Source: Azophilus sp965220425 | GTDB taxonomy: Bacteria; Pseudomonadota; Gammaproteobacteria; Pseudomonadales; Azotimanducaceae | DNA: 64,000 nt | Direction: 5' to 3' | Assembly (NCBI GenBank): GCA_965220425.1 | Contig: OZ244830.1 | Coordinates: 4,588,001-4,652,000, forward strand | Shown: positions 11,901-18,662 of the stretch, piece by piece | Layout: each line of letters begins with the position of its first letter | How positions within the stretch are numbered: the stretch's first letter is position 1 | Position numbers and translations under genes: made by a program | Notes under the pieces: model-generated | The model's input: the letters and a program-made list of their open reading frames with translations, nothing else | Database searches by the model: none | What the model was told of the DNA's origin: nothing

Positions 11901-14900
11901 AGGCAGCGCCGGCCGTCACGGCCGAGTCGGTGTACTTAAGCCCCGCGAGGTTCCGCGCACGCATCTCCAGCGTGGCGCCGTCGTCGCGGAGCACGGCATA
12001 GGCGACCGCCGGCGCCGGACTCCAGGGGCTCGTATCCACGGCGGTCCACGCCAGCACCACCGGCTGTCCCACACTCGTCGATACGGTCAGCGCCGGACCG
12101 GCCCGCAACTGGTAGCCGAACTCCTGCCACCTCGCCTCCCCATTGCCGTCCAGATCCACGGCCAGCGCCGGGTACTGGGCGCTCGTGCCGAAATCCCAGG
12201 GATGGTCGGCTTCGGTGTCGCCGTCCAGATCCAGGTTCCAGGTCCGATAGATCCCGGCGTAATCCGTGGGCGCCTGCAGCGCCGTCGTGGTTCTACCGCC
12301 CGGCCCGATCGAATGTCCGGAGGTGCGGATGTCCCAGTAGCTCCCCGAGAGCCTCTCCGACTCCGTTCGATCGTCCCGGCCGACCAGTCCCCCGACTTTC
12401 TCATCCCCCCACACGAGGCCCGTCGCGTAGCTGGCCGTGATCGTGCTCTGTCCGGTGCCCCAGCCGACCAGCCCGCCGACGTTTTCGCCCCCCTCGACAT
12501 GGCCGGTCGCAACGCTGGCCGCGACGGGGCCGTCGCTGCGCCCAACCAGTCCGCCGACATTCTCGGTTCCCTCAACGTGGCCGGTCGCATAGCTGGCCAT
12601 GATCTCGCTCGTATTGACGCTGAGCCCGACCAGCCCGCCCACTCCCTCGCGTCCCGACACGTGCGCGGTGGAATAGCTGCCCGTGACGGCGGAATACGAC
12701 TCGTCGTTGTAGAAGAAGACGCCGCTGCGCCCAACCAGCCCGCCGACATAGCCTTCCCCCGAGACGCTGCCCGTCACGAAACTGTCGCGGACCTCTCCGT
12801 CACTGCTGTAGCCGACCAGCCCGCCCACATGCGCAACGCCCGTCACGTCGACGTCGAGCAGTCCGACGCCGCGGACGACACCGTCGCGGACCAGGCCGAA
12901 CAGCCCTACGGGATAGAAGCCGCCGCCGGAATCGACGAACTCGATGAACAGGTTGCCGAGGGTATGCCCGTTGCCGTCGAAAGTCGCCGTGAACGCATTG
13001 CCGGACTCGCCAACGGGCGTCCAGCCGGCGCCGCCGTTCCAGTGGTCGTCGCCCGCATCGACGTCTCCATCGCCGTCGGTGTCGAAATCCAGGTCCGCCG
13101 TCAGCTCGTAGCCGCTACATCCGAGGGGGCATCCCATGTCCCAACGGCCCTCGGCGAACACCGCGTAGTACCGGCTCTCGTTGGCCGCCAAGTCCACCGA
13201 ACCGTCGCCGTCGAGGTCGTAACGCATGACGTCGAGCTGCGCCAGGCTGCCGACGTCGATGAGTCCGTCGTCATCCGCATCGTAGTCGCGGTTGCCCACC
13301 TGCACCGCGACCTCGACGGTCAACACGGCGCTCAGGCCCTCGGGATCGGTCGCGACCACCGTCACTGCCATGCCGCCGGGAGCGAGCGGGGTCAGCGTGA
13401 ACGTCGTCCCCGTCAGGCGGGAGAGCGACAGCCGCTCGTTGTCGCTCGACCACACCGTGTAGGTCAACGGGTCGCCGTCGGGGTCGGAAAAGACACCCGC
13501 CAGACCCATCGTCACGGCATCGCCACCCGGCGCCAGCGCCGGAACGGCCGGCACGTTCACCACGGTCGGCGCCCGGTTGCGGTTTGCCACGGCGACGTCC
13601 ACCGCATCGACCGCGCCGGGCGCCATCACGATGCCGGCGCCGGAGTCTCTGTCGACGCCCATCGCCTCGATGTCGAGCGCCGTCCCCGCCATCGCCGTGA
13701 AGAGGTCGCCGGGCGTGACGTTCGCCGGTCCGCCGGCCGCTTCCAGCATCAACGCCGCAATCGCCGCCGCGTGCGGCGCCGCCGCTGAGGTGCCGGAGAA
13801 CGTCGAAAAGCCGGGCGTCGAGGTCGAGACGCCGTCGGCCGCGGTCAGGTCGGGTTTCTGCAACACGCGCCCGCCGGTGGAGGAGAAGTTCCCGGGCGTG
13901 ATCGGCGTGCCGTCGGCCTCGAAGAAGATCCGCCGCGGACCGTCCGAGCTGAACGTCTCGACCGACTCCGTGCCGTTGAAGACGCCGCCCGCTCCGCCCG
14001 CATCCGCGACATCGACGGCGGCCACCCCGATGGCATCCTGTGAGGCCGAATGGCCGAAGGTGTGGCCGGCCGTGGTGATCGCCAACGCTCCTCGCCCGTA
14101 GCTGAGACGCAGGTAGCGGTCCGCCGCATCGGCGTTCTTGACGATGACGAGGCGGGCGCCCCGGCGGTCGGGGGAGCACGGGCTCAGGATGTGCTCGATG
14201 GGATCCTGCGACCCGTCCTGGTTAGCCGTCGAATAGGCAAGGACGATGTTGCGCGCATCGATCAGGAACAGGTCGTAATCGTTGGCCGACCCACCGGCCG
14301 GATCGGACCATTGCAGGACGATGGCGCGGGTGCTGTCCAGCGTGATCTCGTTGCCGGTCACGCCGCCGCCGAAGTCGTGGTACACGGCGCCGACGCCGGC
14401 GCCGCTCAGGTCCAGCGCCGGTCCCGCGGCAAAGTCGCCCTCCCACACGCTGGCCGTGCCGTCGTTCTTGTTGCCGCCGTTGCCGGCCGACGAGAAGTAG
14501 TGACAGCCGTTGGCGGTCACCGTGCCGACCGCCTGGGCAATGATGTCGTCCTGGAACGGCGACAACCCCCTGTACGTGACGTCGTCGACGATGATGTCGG
14601 CGCCGGCCGCGCAAAGATCCTCGATGTTCTGCGCCATCTGCGCCGGCCCGCCAATGCCGTTGGCGAAGAACAGGTCGGCGCCCGGCGCCAGATCGTGGAC
14701 GATCTCGAGCATGGCCGTCCCCTCGCTTCCCTTGCTCCTGCCGCCGCAGGCCAAGGGCAATGAGCCGCCCTCCTGCCCGGGCAGGACCGTGACCCGCGCC
14801 GGCACATCGCCCGTCGCCTGCTGGTCGGCGAGCGTCTCGACGCCGTCCGAGATCACGCCGACGACGACGCCTGCGCCGTCCACACCGTACGTGCTGCGCG

Positions 14901-16371
14901 CCACGTCCGCCTGGTGGGCGACATCGCCCTCGGTGGTATCGACCTTGCCGCTCCGCACAACATCCAGCGCATCCGCTCCGACGAGGGACAGTCGCCCCGG
15001 CAACTGGCCGTGCGTTACCGGCATGTCGGCGGTCCGGATTGCCTGAACCGCGTCAAGCTCGGCGAGCGACTCCACGCCGGCGAGCGGCAGCTCCGCGCGG
15101 ACGGACCGGTAGCGCGGCACGCTGTTGACGACCGTGCCGCCCAGTTCGCGGATGCGCGCAAGCACCTCGGCCGTCACGTCCGCCCGGATGTCCACCAGCA
15201 CGCGCTCATCGGTGGCGCCCGTCGCTTGCCGACCGCCAGGTTCGGCTGTCGCTTTCGGTTCCCGGACCTGTGCCCTGCGCGCATCCAGGAGTTGCGAACT
15301 CACCTTCCGCTGAGCGGGGGTGCGCTGCGCTTTTCTCGCGAGAATGTCGCCAATGCTCTCTTTCCCGGTCGTCCGCGGTTCCCGGGCCGCCCGCGACGTC
15401 CGGCTCACGGCATCCGGTTGCTGCGCATACCAGTCGGACACGAAGCTGGCGGCGGCGTTGCCCACCCCGTCGCGAATCGATTCCGCGGACGCAGGCACCG
15501 GCTCCAGATAGCTCACCGAGACAAACGCCTCCGTGTCCGGGACCGCCGGGCTCAGTGCCAGCCGGACCGACGCCCCTTCCACGGAGACCGATGTCACCGC
15601 ATAGGCGGCCTCCTGGCCGACGACGGAGAACGCGCCAATGGCGGGGATCGAGTGTTCGTCCAGGGGCTCGTCAAAAGCCATCGAAACCGCATTGCCCGCC
15701 ACGGCGACCGCCCGCGTGGCAACCGGGGTCGGCCGCTCGCCGTCAACGCGCTGACCGGGCCGATCCGGCAATCCGGGCAGTTTCAACACCGCCGGGTTGT
15801 TGTGGACATCCGTGATCGCCGCGTCGTTCAGCGCCAGACCATCGACCGCGACCGCGATGCCGTCCGCGTCCGTATCGCCGTCCTTGATGCGGTACAGGAA
15901 CACCAGGTCCCCCGTGTTGGGCCCGTGCGAGTAGATCGCCTGGCGCTCGCGCCCGCCGATCGTCAAGGCAAGCGATGGCGAACCCGCGGTTTCATCCACC
16001 CTCACGGATCGGTCGAAGGCGACCCTGACCGAGACGGTCTCGCCGATCCGGTAGGCGCCCCGGCCGTCCTGGGGGCTGGATTCGATCGAGACCGCAACGA
16101 CCACGGGCGGCGAAGCGTCGAGCAGTGCATCGGCACGCCCGTTGGCGATGCTGCCCATCCAGAGAACGGGGACCACCGGGAGAAACCGTAACGCGGCCGT
16201 CCAGCGGTTCAGCACACGCCCGGGCGGCGCGCTGCGCGCCGAACGCCTGACGAGAGAAGCAACCGAATCGGCGCCATGACCTCGAACGACCCGCGATCTC
16301 CGCCAGGACACGGCCCGCAAACCGCGGCCTTGACCGGTACTTGAGAGACTCAATTCAAGTCGCTTCGCCAT
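2992..16371 (-). CDS. Giant secreted protease-like protein with GLUG modules and Calx-beta array
   Basis: About 4,459 residues. I chose the ATG at 16371; an in-frame GTG lies two codons upstream. A long N-terminal extension ends in a hydrophobic export segment (about 60-80). Order: SwmB-like domain (about 95-320); subtilase-fold domain (about 500-900) with GVISDG (D509), EGTAMLEIVHDLAPGA (E550), VDD (596-597), SAGNGG and FSGTSAAAPH (S862); cadherin-like domain; three modules that each open with DYDxDxDGLI and carry GLUG motifs (VGGLVG), each followed by a fibronectin-like and an Ig-like part; Big/SwmB-like domains (about 2600-2825); about a dozen Calx-beta repeats (about 2825-4115); and a C-terminal beta domain of about 340 residues. 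E550 replaces the usual HGT histidine, as in sedolisin-like enzymes. Probably a surface or released adhesin/protease. Heads an operon with the sugar dehydrogenase. Confidence 0.85.
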   Translation of the reverse strand: MAKRLELSLSSTGQGRGLRAVSWRRSRVVRGHGADSVASLVRRSARSAPPGRVLNRWTAALRFLPVVPVLWMGSIANGRADALLDASPPVVVAVSIESSPQDGRGAYRIGETVSVRVAFDRSVRVDETAGSPSLALTIGGRERQAIYSHGPNTGDLVFLYRIKDGDTDADGIAVAVDGLALNDAAITDVHNNPAVLKLPGLPDRPGQRVDGERPTPVATRAVAVAGNAVSMAFDEPLDEHSIPAIGAFSVVGQEAAYAVTSVSVEGASVRLALSPAVPDTEAFVSVSYLEPVPASAESIRDGVGNAAASFVSDWYAQQPDAVSRTSRAAREPRTTGKESIGDILARKAQRTPAQRKVSSQLLDARRAQVREPKATAEPGGRQATGATDERVLVDIRADVTAEVLARIRELGGTVVNSVPRYRSVRAELPLAGVESLAELDAVQAIRTADMPVTHGQLPGRLSLVGADALDVVRSGKVDTTEGDVAHQADVARSTYGVDGAGVVVGVISDGVETLADQQATGDVPARVTVLPGQEGGSLPLACGGRSKGSEGTAMLEIVHDLAPGADLFFANGIGGPAQMAQNIEDLCAAGADIIVDDVTYRGLSPFQDDIIAQAVGTVTANGCHYFSSAGNGGNKNDGTASVWEGDFAAGPALDLSGAGVGAVYHDFGGGVTGNEITLDSTRAIVLQWSDPAGGSANDYDLFLIDARNIVLAYSTANQDGSQDPIEHILSPCSPDRRGARLVIVKNADAADRYLRLSYGRGALAITTAGHTFGHSASQDAIGVAAVDVADAGGAGGVFNGTESVETFSSDGPRRIFFEADGTPITPGNFSSTGGRVLQKPDLTAADGVSTSTPGFSTFSGTSAAAPHAAAIAALMLEAAGGPANVTPGDLFTAMAGTALDIEAMGVDRDSGAGIVMAPGAVDAVDVAVANRNRAPTVVNVPAVPALAPGGDAVTMGLAGVFSDPDGDPLTYTVWSSDNERLSLSRLTGTTFTLTPLAPGGMAVTVVATDPEGLSAVLTVEVAVQVGNRDYDADDDGLIDVGSLAQLDVMRYDLDGDGSVDLAANESRYYAVFAEGRWDMGCPLGCSGYELTADLDFDTDGDGDVDAGDDHWNGGAGWTPVGESGNAFTATFDGNGHTLGNLFIEFVDSGGGFYPVGLFGLVRDGVVRGVGLLDVDVTGVAHVGGLVGYSSDGEVRDSFVTGSVSGEGYVGGLVGRSGVFFYNDESYSAVTGSYSTAHVSGREGVGGLVGLSVNTSEIMASYATGHVEGTENVGGLVGRSDGPVAASVATGHVEGGENVGGLVGWGTGQSTITASYATGLVWGDEKVGGLVGRDDRTESERLSGSYWDIRTSGHSIGPGGRTTTALQAPTDYAGIYRTWNLDLDGDTEADHPWDFGTSAQYPALAVDLDGNGEARWQEFGYQLRAGPALTVSTSVGQPVVLAWTAVDTSPWSPAPAVAYAVLRDDGATLEMRARNLAGLKYTDSAVTAGAAYTYQVAVLVDGGAAARSTLVEFVAGVANQPPRVVGTLPDRTLQVGAPEVVDVAEWFSDLDDALTYAASSSDAAVARVSVSGSRVTVTPVAPGRATITVTATESGGSNRSVTQRLQVLVWTGTGFDYDADNDGLIDIVTLAQLDAVRHDLDGDGVPIQSDTAAYAAAFPVAAPGMGCPSGGGCTGYELEADLDFDTNGDGSVDAGDLYWRGSGWQPIGRVGFPFYATFEGNGRTIRNLFSREYGGGLFGGNRGVIRRVGLIDVDVSGTSFVGGLVANNLGEVHASYVTGRVSGERRVGGLVGQSYGTPPGHSFVGTITASYSTARVTGTDEQVGGLVGVNGGTISASYATGRVSGGNEIGGLIGCHYDGSVVASYATGIVSGGDGVGGLIGSDGCFDGSPVVTASYSDSDTSGHGTGTGARTAAQLQAPTGYSGIYSQWNVDLDGNGANDEPWDFGTGSQYPALKVNFDGQGAATWQEFGYQLRAGPTLAATTTETTAGQAQVELTWTAADVSQWTPPPHVTYTVTRADGSTVETLAERLGERRYTDSTARSGATYTYRVAAVVDAGEAVRGVLVVNTPGNSPPVPVATLPDRWLHLGDAAGVEAAEAFQDPEDDTLTVTAASSATGVARVSVSGTRVTITPVAAGTATITVTATDAGGSTASTTQTFTVTVLPSSAIDYDTDDDGLIEISTLRQLNAVREDLDGDGDPGRDPFGRYGTAFFGVGSRQGCGGLTGCVGYELGADLDFDTNGSGLADKDDAYWNRGRGWFGIGDYAAPFLAVFEGNGHTLSNLFADSSFALGLFGSTEPSSVIRHVGLIGVSVSGTDVVGGLAGFNGGSVIGSYVTGTVSGTDEAIGGLVGENRGPVVASYAAVEVAGGDDVGGLIGVNRASVTASYATGRVAGGDGVGGLVGSNGGTVTASYATGPVAGEADAGGLVGSNESNGSPGAVSVSYWDTTTSRRVTGVEGRTTAQLQAPTDYAGIYVSWNVDADGDGAANDLWDFGTDSRYPALKANFDGIGAASWQEFGYQLRAGPTLSVSTESGQPVLTWTAVDASDWTPEPTVVYTVIRYDGTDVEAIASGLEALTHVDDSASYGETHSYQVAAGIRAGEAVRSAAVEVTVPTADTLPPAITSIASDAIHPARSAFTVTITFSKPVTGLTGSEVEVANGTGSNFSGSGAIYRLRVTPDADFEGEVTVTVPAGAAEDSAANPSAADSETFAVDTRAPALAAANGATVNGATLTLTFDETLAATNTAPSAFTVTGATTRAVTGVSVTGTTVQLTLSVPVLNGETGIEVDYDPPSREPIVDAVGNPAASIADRGVTNETPPTTLSTEVVLSLDTASVAEEGGAKTVAVTGMLNRAGRPAATTVTVEVGAAGDTATEGTDYAAVDALTLTIPAYAASGTVRFTLTPMNDRINEPAESLTVRGATTVSGLIVTPSGGVSVGITDDDTAPSLVLSVNASTIDEDGGTATVTVGTGSGSTYATAQTVRLSLAGTATESSDYTISGKTLALSAGVGTGASMVSATLTGRDDDLDDDDETIEITGSRGGVAFGSRQVVTIEDDDWPELTVTFRLADFRVAEGGQVGLPVTLSAAPERRVTIPIEIEGLDGAEAVDYSVSPTSVTFEAGETDSSLRVRASNDSVVDPGERVVLRFGAPLPERIAAGGVAETTVAIRDTDFTFTPELAAGAGTTESDTDTYTVREAASALRLRLRLQTPRGARVADIVDPVVVTLEARENAGGRGMDEDYATERRSGTFGDFGAFDRDLSFAPGDFSDDGACDCARAEKSVSVDIFDDRVHERVEVFGLRLSRKSRRLSVSSQDITVKIDEDDAEPALTLDASPGRIAEAGGTSTVTVSSGGGSTYPTAQTIELERSGTATEGSDYTLDATSLTLPAGVGDEASSVTTAVRAKDDPFDDDAETVVLAASRDGVAFARRTVTIADDDLGSTRVDLSVNPAQVREDAGAATVRVAAALDGGARAEDTALSVTVGSAGDSAVEGTDYATVPDLSLTIDKGETTAETTFELEPENNDTVEGAKTITVDGNVSGLAVRAADLTLNDDDVESTQVTLTLDPLEVRESAGSRTVRVTGTLDGGARPTETVLTVTVGSGADSASEGTDYAEVPELELAIPANRTDGAVSFALRPMNDGTAEGTETISVRGNVAGLTVTPAELAIADDDTVSTRLDLSLNPSTVSEAAAPTEVAVMGSLDAGARATATVVTVTVGAAADAATEGSDYAHVSTLAITVPAHETTGRTMFTLSPENDAIAEGVETISVTGRVSGLTVGSTTLMLSDNDTASRVVTLSVNPESVAEDTPEDVTVTASLNAGARAENTQVRLTVGAAGDTAVPGTDYERVPERTLTVLPGETVGTATFRLEPLDNDSADGARTLSVTGSTTVAELRIEPATGARIALADDDSPAVLLMPQALTVVEAGFASYAVTLQTRPTADVTVTITGAAGDLSLDKTSLVFTGADWSDRREVTVTAADDADSVPDAAVTLTHRASGAAEYEGLRAQLVVSIRENDPGLVFSESALRVPEGQTATYTVALATAPTAAVTVRVTGVSGDLNLDPTRLAFARGDWDESQTVTVGAAEDDDTSTDPAVTLTHRASGGGYDGIVGEVRVTVTENDGGGTGGGSGGGAANRPPAVEREIDDQALDAGEVLELDIRLNFYDRDQRALDYSVASADPSVATVEVDRNGVLTIRGVSRGVTAITVTVADRRDERASDTFLVAVKGPALVALLPRASDPVREGFVRVINHDAEAGEVTIEAVDDTGVRRGPITLSVDAGATAHFNSGDLEDGNAAKGLPTGVGSGEGDWRLVLDSDLDFEALSYIRTADGFLTAMHDTVPVRDGAYEVAIFNPGSNENQVSRLRLVNLGAEDAQVTITGIDDAGVSPGSTVALTVPSGASRTIAAADLEAGAEGFNGSLGDGLGKWRLRVESDQPIVVMSLLSSPTGHLTNLSSAPDRGPY
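4030..7900 (-). repeat. Calx-beta repeat array of the giant protein
   Basis: About a dozen repeats of roughly 100 residues. Recurring signatures are SVAEEGG, TEGTDYA, and a closing DDD that binds calcium in this family. The clearest are a group of four or five near-identical units at about 4700-6060. Calx-beta repeats usually form long extracellular stalks. Confidence 0.75.
8790..9880 (-). repeat. GLUG module 3 of the giant protein
   Basis: Third copy. It opens with DYDTDDDGLIEI, has GYELGADLDFDTNGSG, GLUG motifs (VGGLAG, IGGLVG, VGGLIG) and the AGIYVSWNVDADGDG...WQEFGYQLRAGP tail, then a fibronectin-like segment before the Big/SwmB region. Confidence 0.75.
10440..11540 (-). repeat. GLUG module 2 of the giant protein
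   Basis: Second copy. It opens with DYDADNDGLIDI, has GYELEADLDFDTNGDG, GLUG motifs such as VGGLVG and IGGLIG, and the same tail (SGIYSQWNVDLDGNG, WQEFGYQLRAGP). It is clearly homologous to modules 1 and 3, so the array grew by internal duplication. Confidence 0.75.
12110..13300 (-). repeat. GLUG module 1 of the giant protein
   Basis: First of three long homologous modules. It starts at DYDADDDGLID (a calcium-binding-looking aspartate loop), continues through GYELTADLDFD and a string of GLUG motifs (VGGLVG, SYATGHV), and ends in a conserved AGIYRTWNLDLDGD...YPAL...WQEFGYQLRAGP tail. Confidence 0.75.
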
Positions 16372-16377
16372 CGGCAC

Positions 16378-17180
16378 GATGTTTCAAGGCAACCTCATCA
16401 GCCCCGACCAAAACGCTCGAGCGGTCAGGTTCTCCGTCGATGCGGATGGACCACGCCAACTCGTGCTCACCGGAAAGGATCCGGTGATCGCGTTCTTCGT
16501 CTTCGCGCGCCATCCGCGTGCCGCAACGGGTTTCGGTCACGCAGTGGCGATGCGCCGAACCCTCGCCACTGCCCCCTTACGGCCACGCTTGCCGCGGTGG
16601 CATTGCATGACGCCGTACGATCCGCTCCGTATGAACCCGGCGCGGCGCGAAATCCTGTTCAGCACCGATCGTGCGTCGCGTCGCCATTCGCACCCCTCCA
16701 GTTCAACCGACTCCTTTTGCGGTGTCAAGGCACTGGCCCGTTCAACGCTCGGGGCGTACCCGAAGCGGCCATGGGCGGCAAGATTCCTTGCTCCTTGGCC
16801 ACGCGCGTTATCCAAAATATAGTTTGTCTATTGGACTAATATAATTTTCTCATTCGGCTCGGCCCAGCACGGCACGGTCCTTTTTCCCGAGCCACTCCGC
16901 AGGACCTTCTCGGCACCGCAAACCGCTCTGTCGTGCATGCACGACAAACGCACGCCCTCCGGCGTCGCCCGTGCCGCGAGGTGACGGTACGGGGAGGAGA
17001 CCCGGACATTGCGGCCGCGAACGCGCGGCGCCTCGTCCGAGGTGCAACGTTCAGAACAACAGGGTCAGAGAGAACTTGCTTGAGTCGGAAGGGAGGCGTT
17101 CGTAGGCTGAGGTAGGGAAGTCTGCGCGAGGACGCTGTTCGGACGGGGTGTTCATCGCGCGCCTGTTCGACGAGAGCATG
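16378..17180. other. Gene-poor interval upstream of the giant operon
   Basis: No convincing gene seen. Short open frames here are arginine-rich and look like high-GC shadows. The stretch at about 16815-16860 is AT-rich and could hold a promoter for the leftward operon or mark an old insertion edge. No clear -35/-10 pair was identified. Confidence 0.4.
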
Positions 17181-17189
17181 GCGCCGATG

Positions 17190-17292
17190 CACAGTCGATC
17201 CCGGTCCGGCGCGCGCCGCGGCCGTCGCCGTAGCGGCCCGGCGCCTTGACGGTCCCGACGCAGGTGGCGGAGAGCATGTTGGGTCGTTTCAT
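17190..17292 (-). pseudogene. 5' fragment of a DUF4102-type tyrosine integrase
   Basis: Read on the minus strand from the ATG at 17292, the peptide begins MKRPNMLSATCVGTVKAPG and continues RYGDGRG before similarity is lost. This is the typical start of P4-like integrases with an N-terminal DUF4102 arm-binding domain. Only about 30 codons survive. The upstream AT-rich DNA (about 17340-17400) contains GATAAATATAA, which also precedes the second fragment at 46337. Likely a scar of a departed or decayed island. Confidence 0.6.
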
Positions 17293-17707
17293 CGCGGATT
17301 CCATTACCCCTTTCTTTACGTTCGAAGATCGAGATGGAGTGTGCCGCCGTGACACGCGTATTTCCAATAACTTTATATTTATCAATAGGTTAAAGGACTT
17401 TCCGAGCGTTATCGCCGATGCTTGTCCCCACCACCAGCCCGACCGGCGCCGCCGGAGGAGGCGCGCCAGTGCCTTGACTCGGCGACGGCGGTGGCGTTCC
17501 CGGCATGCCCTTCGTTGTGCAGAATCGCGTTGTTCGCGTGTCTCCCAAGGCTGCATTCCGGATCGATGCGGTGCTCCCGATTTCCCGAACAAGGGGTGGT
17601 CCAAAGCAGTACCGTCTCCGGACAGGCGCACTTAAATGCATGAAAATAAAAGGGTTGATGTGAGTGTGGCGCTGACACGCAGGGAACAACGCCTGATTCC
17701 CGGAAGA

Positions 17708-17821
17708 GAGCGGGCGAGTGGCGCTTGCCTTCCGGCGCCTTTAAGGCTTGTGCTTGCGCCCATTGCGTAAGGAAGGCAAGTCCGCCTGGCGTGCCGCAAG
17801 GCAAGCACGACACGCCCGCTC
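17708..17821 (+). ncRNA. Structured hairpin repeat, copy A
   Basis: Two arms of about 31 bases (17708-17738 and 17791-17821) pair at 26 of 31 positions. They enclose a loop with the conserved blocks AAGGCTTGTGCTTG and CAAGTCCGCCTGGCG. Copies B (40487) and C (50255) share the loop blocks but have different, still complementary arms. A GCGCTGACACGCAGGGAAC box lies just upstream at 17669-17687. No protein role is apparent. It could be a structured RNA or a non-autonomous element. Strand is assigned from the G-U pairs in copy C. Confidence 0.55.
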
Positions 17822-17917
17822 GGCGCCCGAGCGATCGTCCCGTTTTCGTGCATCGACTTCCTTGACCGATAAATCGTGTAGATTCAACGGATCGAAAAAT
17901 TGAGTCATGGGAGTCAA

Positions 17918-18523
17918 ATGAACGCCGGGCTCGTATTCACCGTCGGCCATTCCAACCACCCGCTGAACCTCTTCCTGGACTTGCTCGCGCGAAATCGGAT
18001 CGACACCCTGGCCGATGTGCGCTCCGCGCCGTACAGCCGCTTCAATCCGCACTTCAATCGCAAAGCCCTCGCCGCCGCGCTTGAGGCCCGGGGCATCCGC
18101 TACGCCTATTACGGCCGGGAACTCGGCGGGCGGCCGGAGGATCCCGCCTGCTACGTAGGCGGCCGGGTCAGCTACGAGCGGGTCGCCCGCACCGGCCGTT
18201 TTCGGGACGGACTCGGGCGTCTGATCGATGCGACAACCGATCGACGGATCGCGATCATGTGCGCGGAGCAGGAACCACTGGACTGTCACAGAACGCTGCT
18301 CGTCGGCCACGCCCTTGCCGGCCGGGGTGTGGAGGTCCGCCACATCCTTGCCGACGGAGGACTCGAAGCCCACGGGGACACGATGGATCGTCTGCTGGCG
18401 AGACACGGTATGCACCCCGGGGGGGATCTGCTGGCATCCCGGGAGGACTCCATCGCGACCGCAATATCCGTTCAGACCCGTGGCCGTCGTCAACGATCCG
18501 CAGGCAGTGCCCCAAAGCGGTAG
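17918..18523 (+). CDS. DUF488 family protein
   Basis: 201 residues from ATG 17918, preceded by GGGAG at a proper distance; a TTG six codons upstream is less likely. The family signature is complete: TVGHSNH near the N-terminus, DVRSAPYSRFNPHFN, YGRELGGRP, and IMCAEQEPLDCHR with the conserved cysteines. The biochemical role of DUF488 proteins is unsettled. The gene is convergent with the NhaD gene. Its last codons overlap a 72-bp-period direct repeat, so the extreme C-terminus may be altered. Confidence 0.85.
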   Translation: MNAGLVFTVGHSNHPLNLFLDLLARNRIDTLADVRSAPYSRFNPHFNRKALAAALEARGIRYAYYGRELGGRPEDPACYVGGRVSYERVARTGRFRDGLGRLIDATTDRRIAIMCAEQEPLDCHRTLLVGHALAGRGVEVRHILADGGLEAHGDTMDRLLARHGMHPGGDLLASREDSIATAISVQTRGRRQRSAGSAPKR

Positions 18524-18649
18524 CGCCGACGAGTCAGAAACGGAGCCGGCCGCGCCGTCGTCGCCGATCTGCAGACACCGCCTCGAAACCGTAACGCCGG
18601 CGCGTTGAAAACGGAGCCGGCCGAACCGTCGTCGCCGATATGCCGGCAC
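18514..18649. repeat. Two imperfect 72-bp-period direct repeats
   Basis: Units at 18514-18578 and 18586-18649 share GGAGCCGGCCG, CCGTCGTCGCCGAT and flanking bases at a 72-base offset. They fill the gap between the convergent DUF488 and NhaD genes and overlap the DUF488 stop. No function is evident. Confidence 0.6.
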
Positions 18650-18662
18650 AGCCCCGGGCGAA

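Noticed and set aside
11056..13788. 910-codon plus-strand frame opposite GLUG modules 1 and 2
   Set aside because: Antisense shadow of repetitive coding DNA; no motifs or ribosome site.
16836..17192. 118-codon minus-strand frame
   Set aside because: Arg-rich with no recognisable fold, weak start, and in a decayed region.
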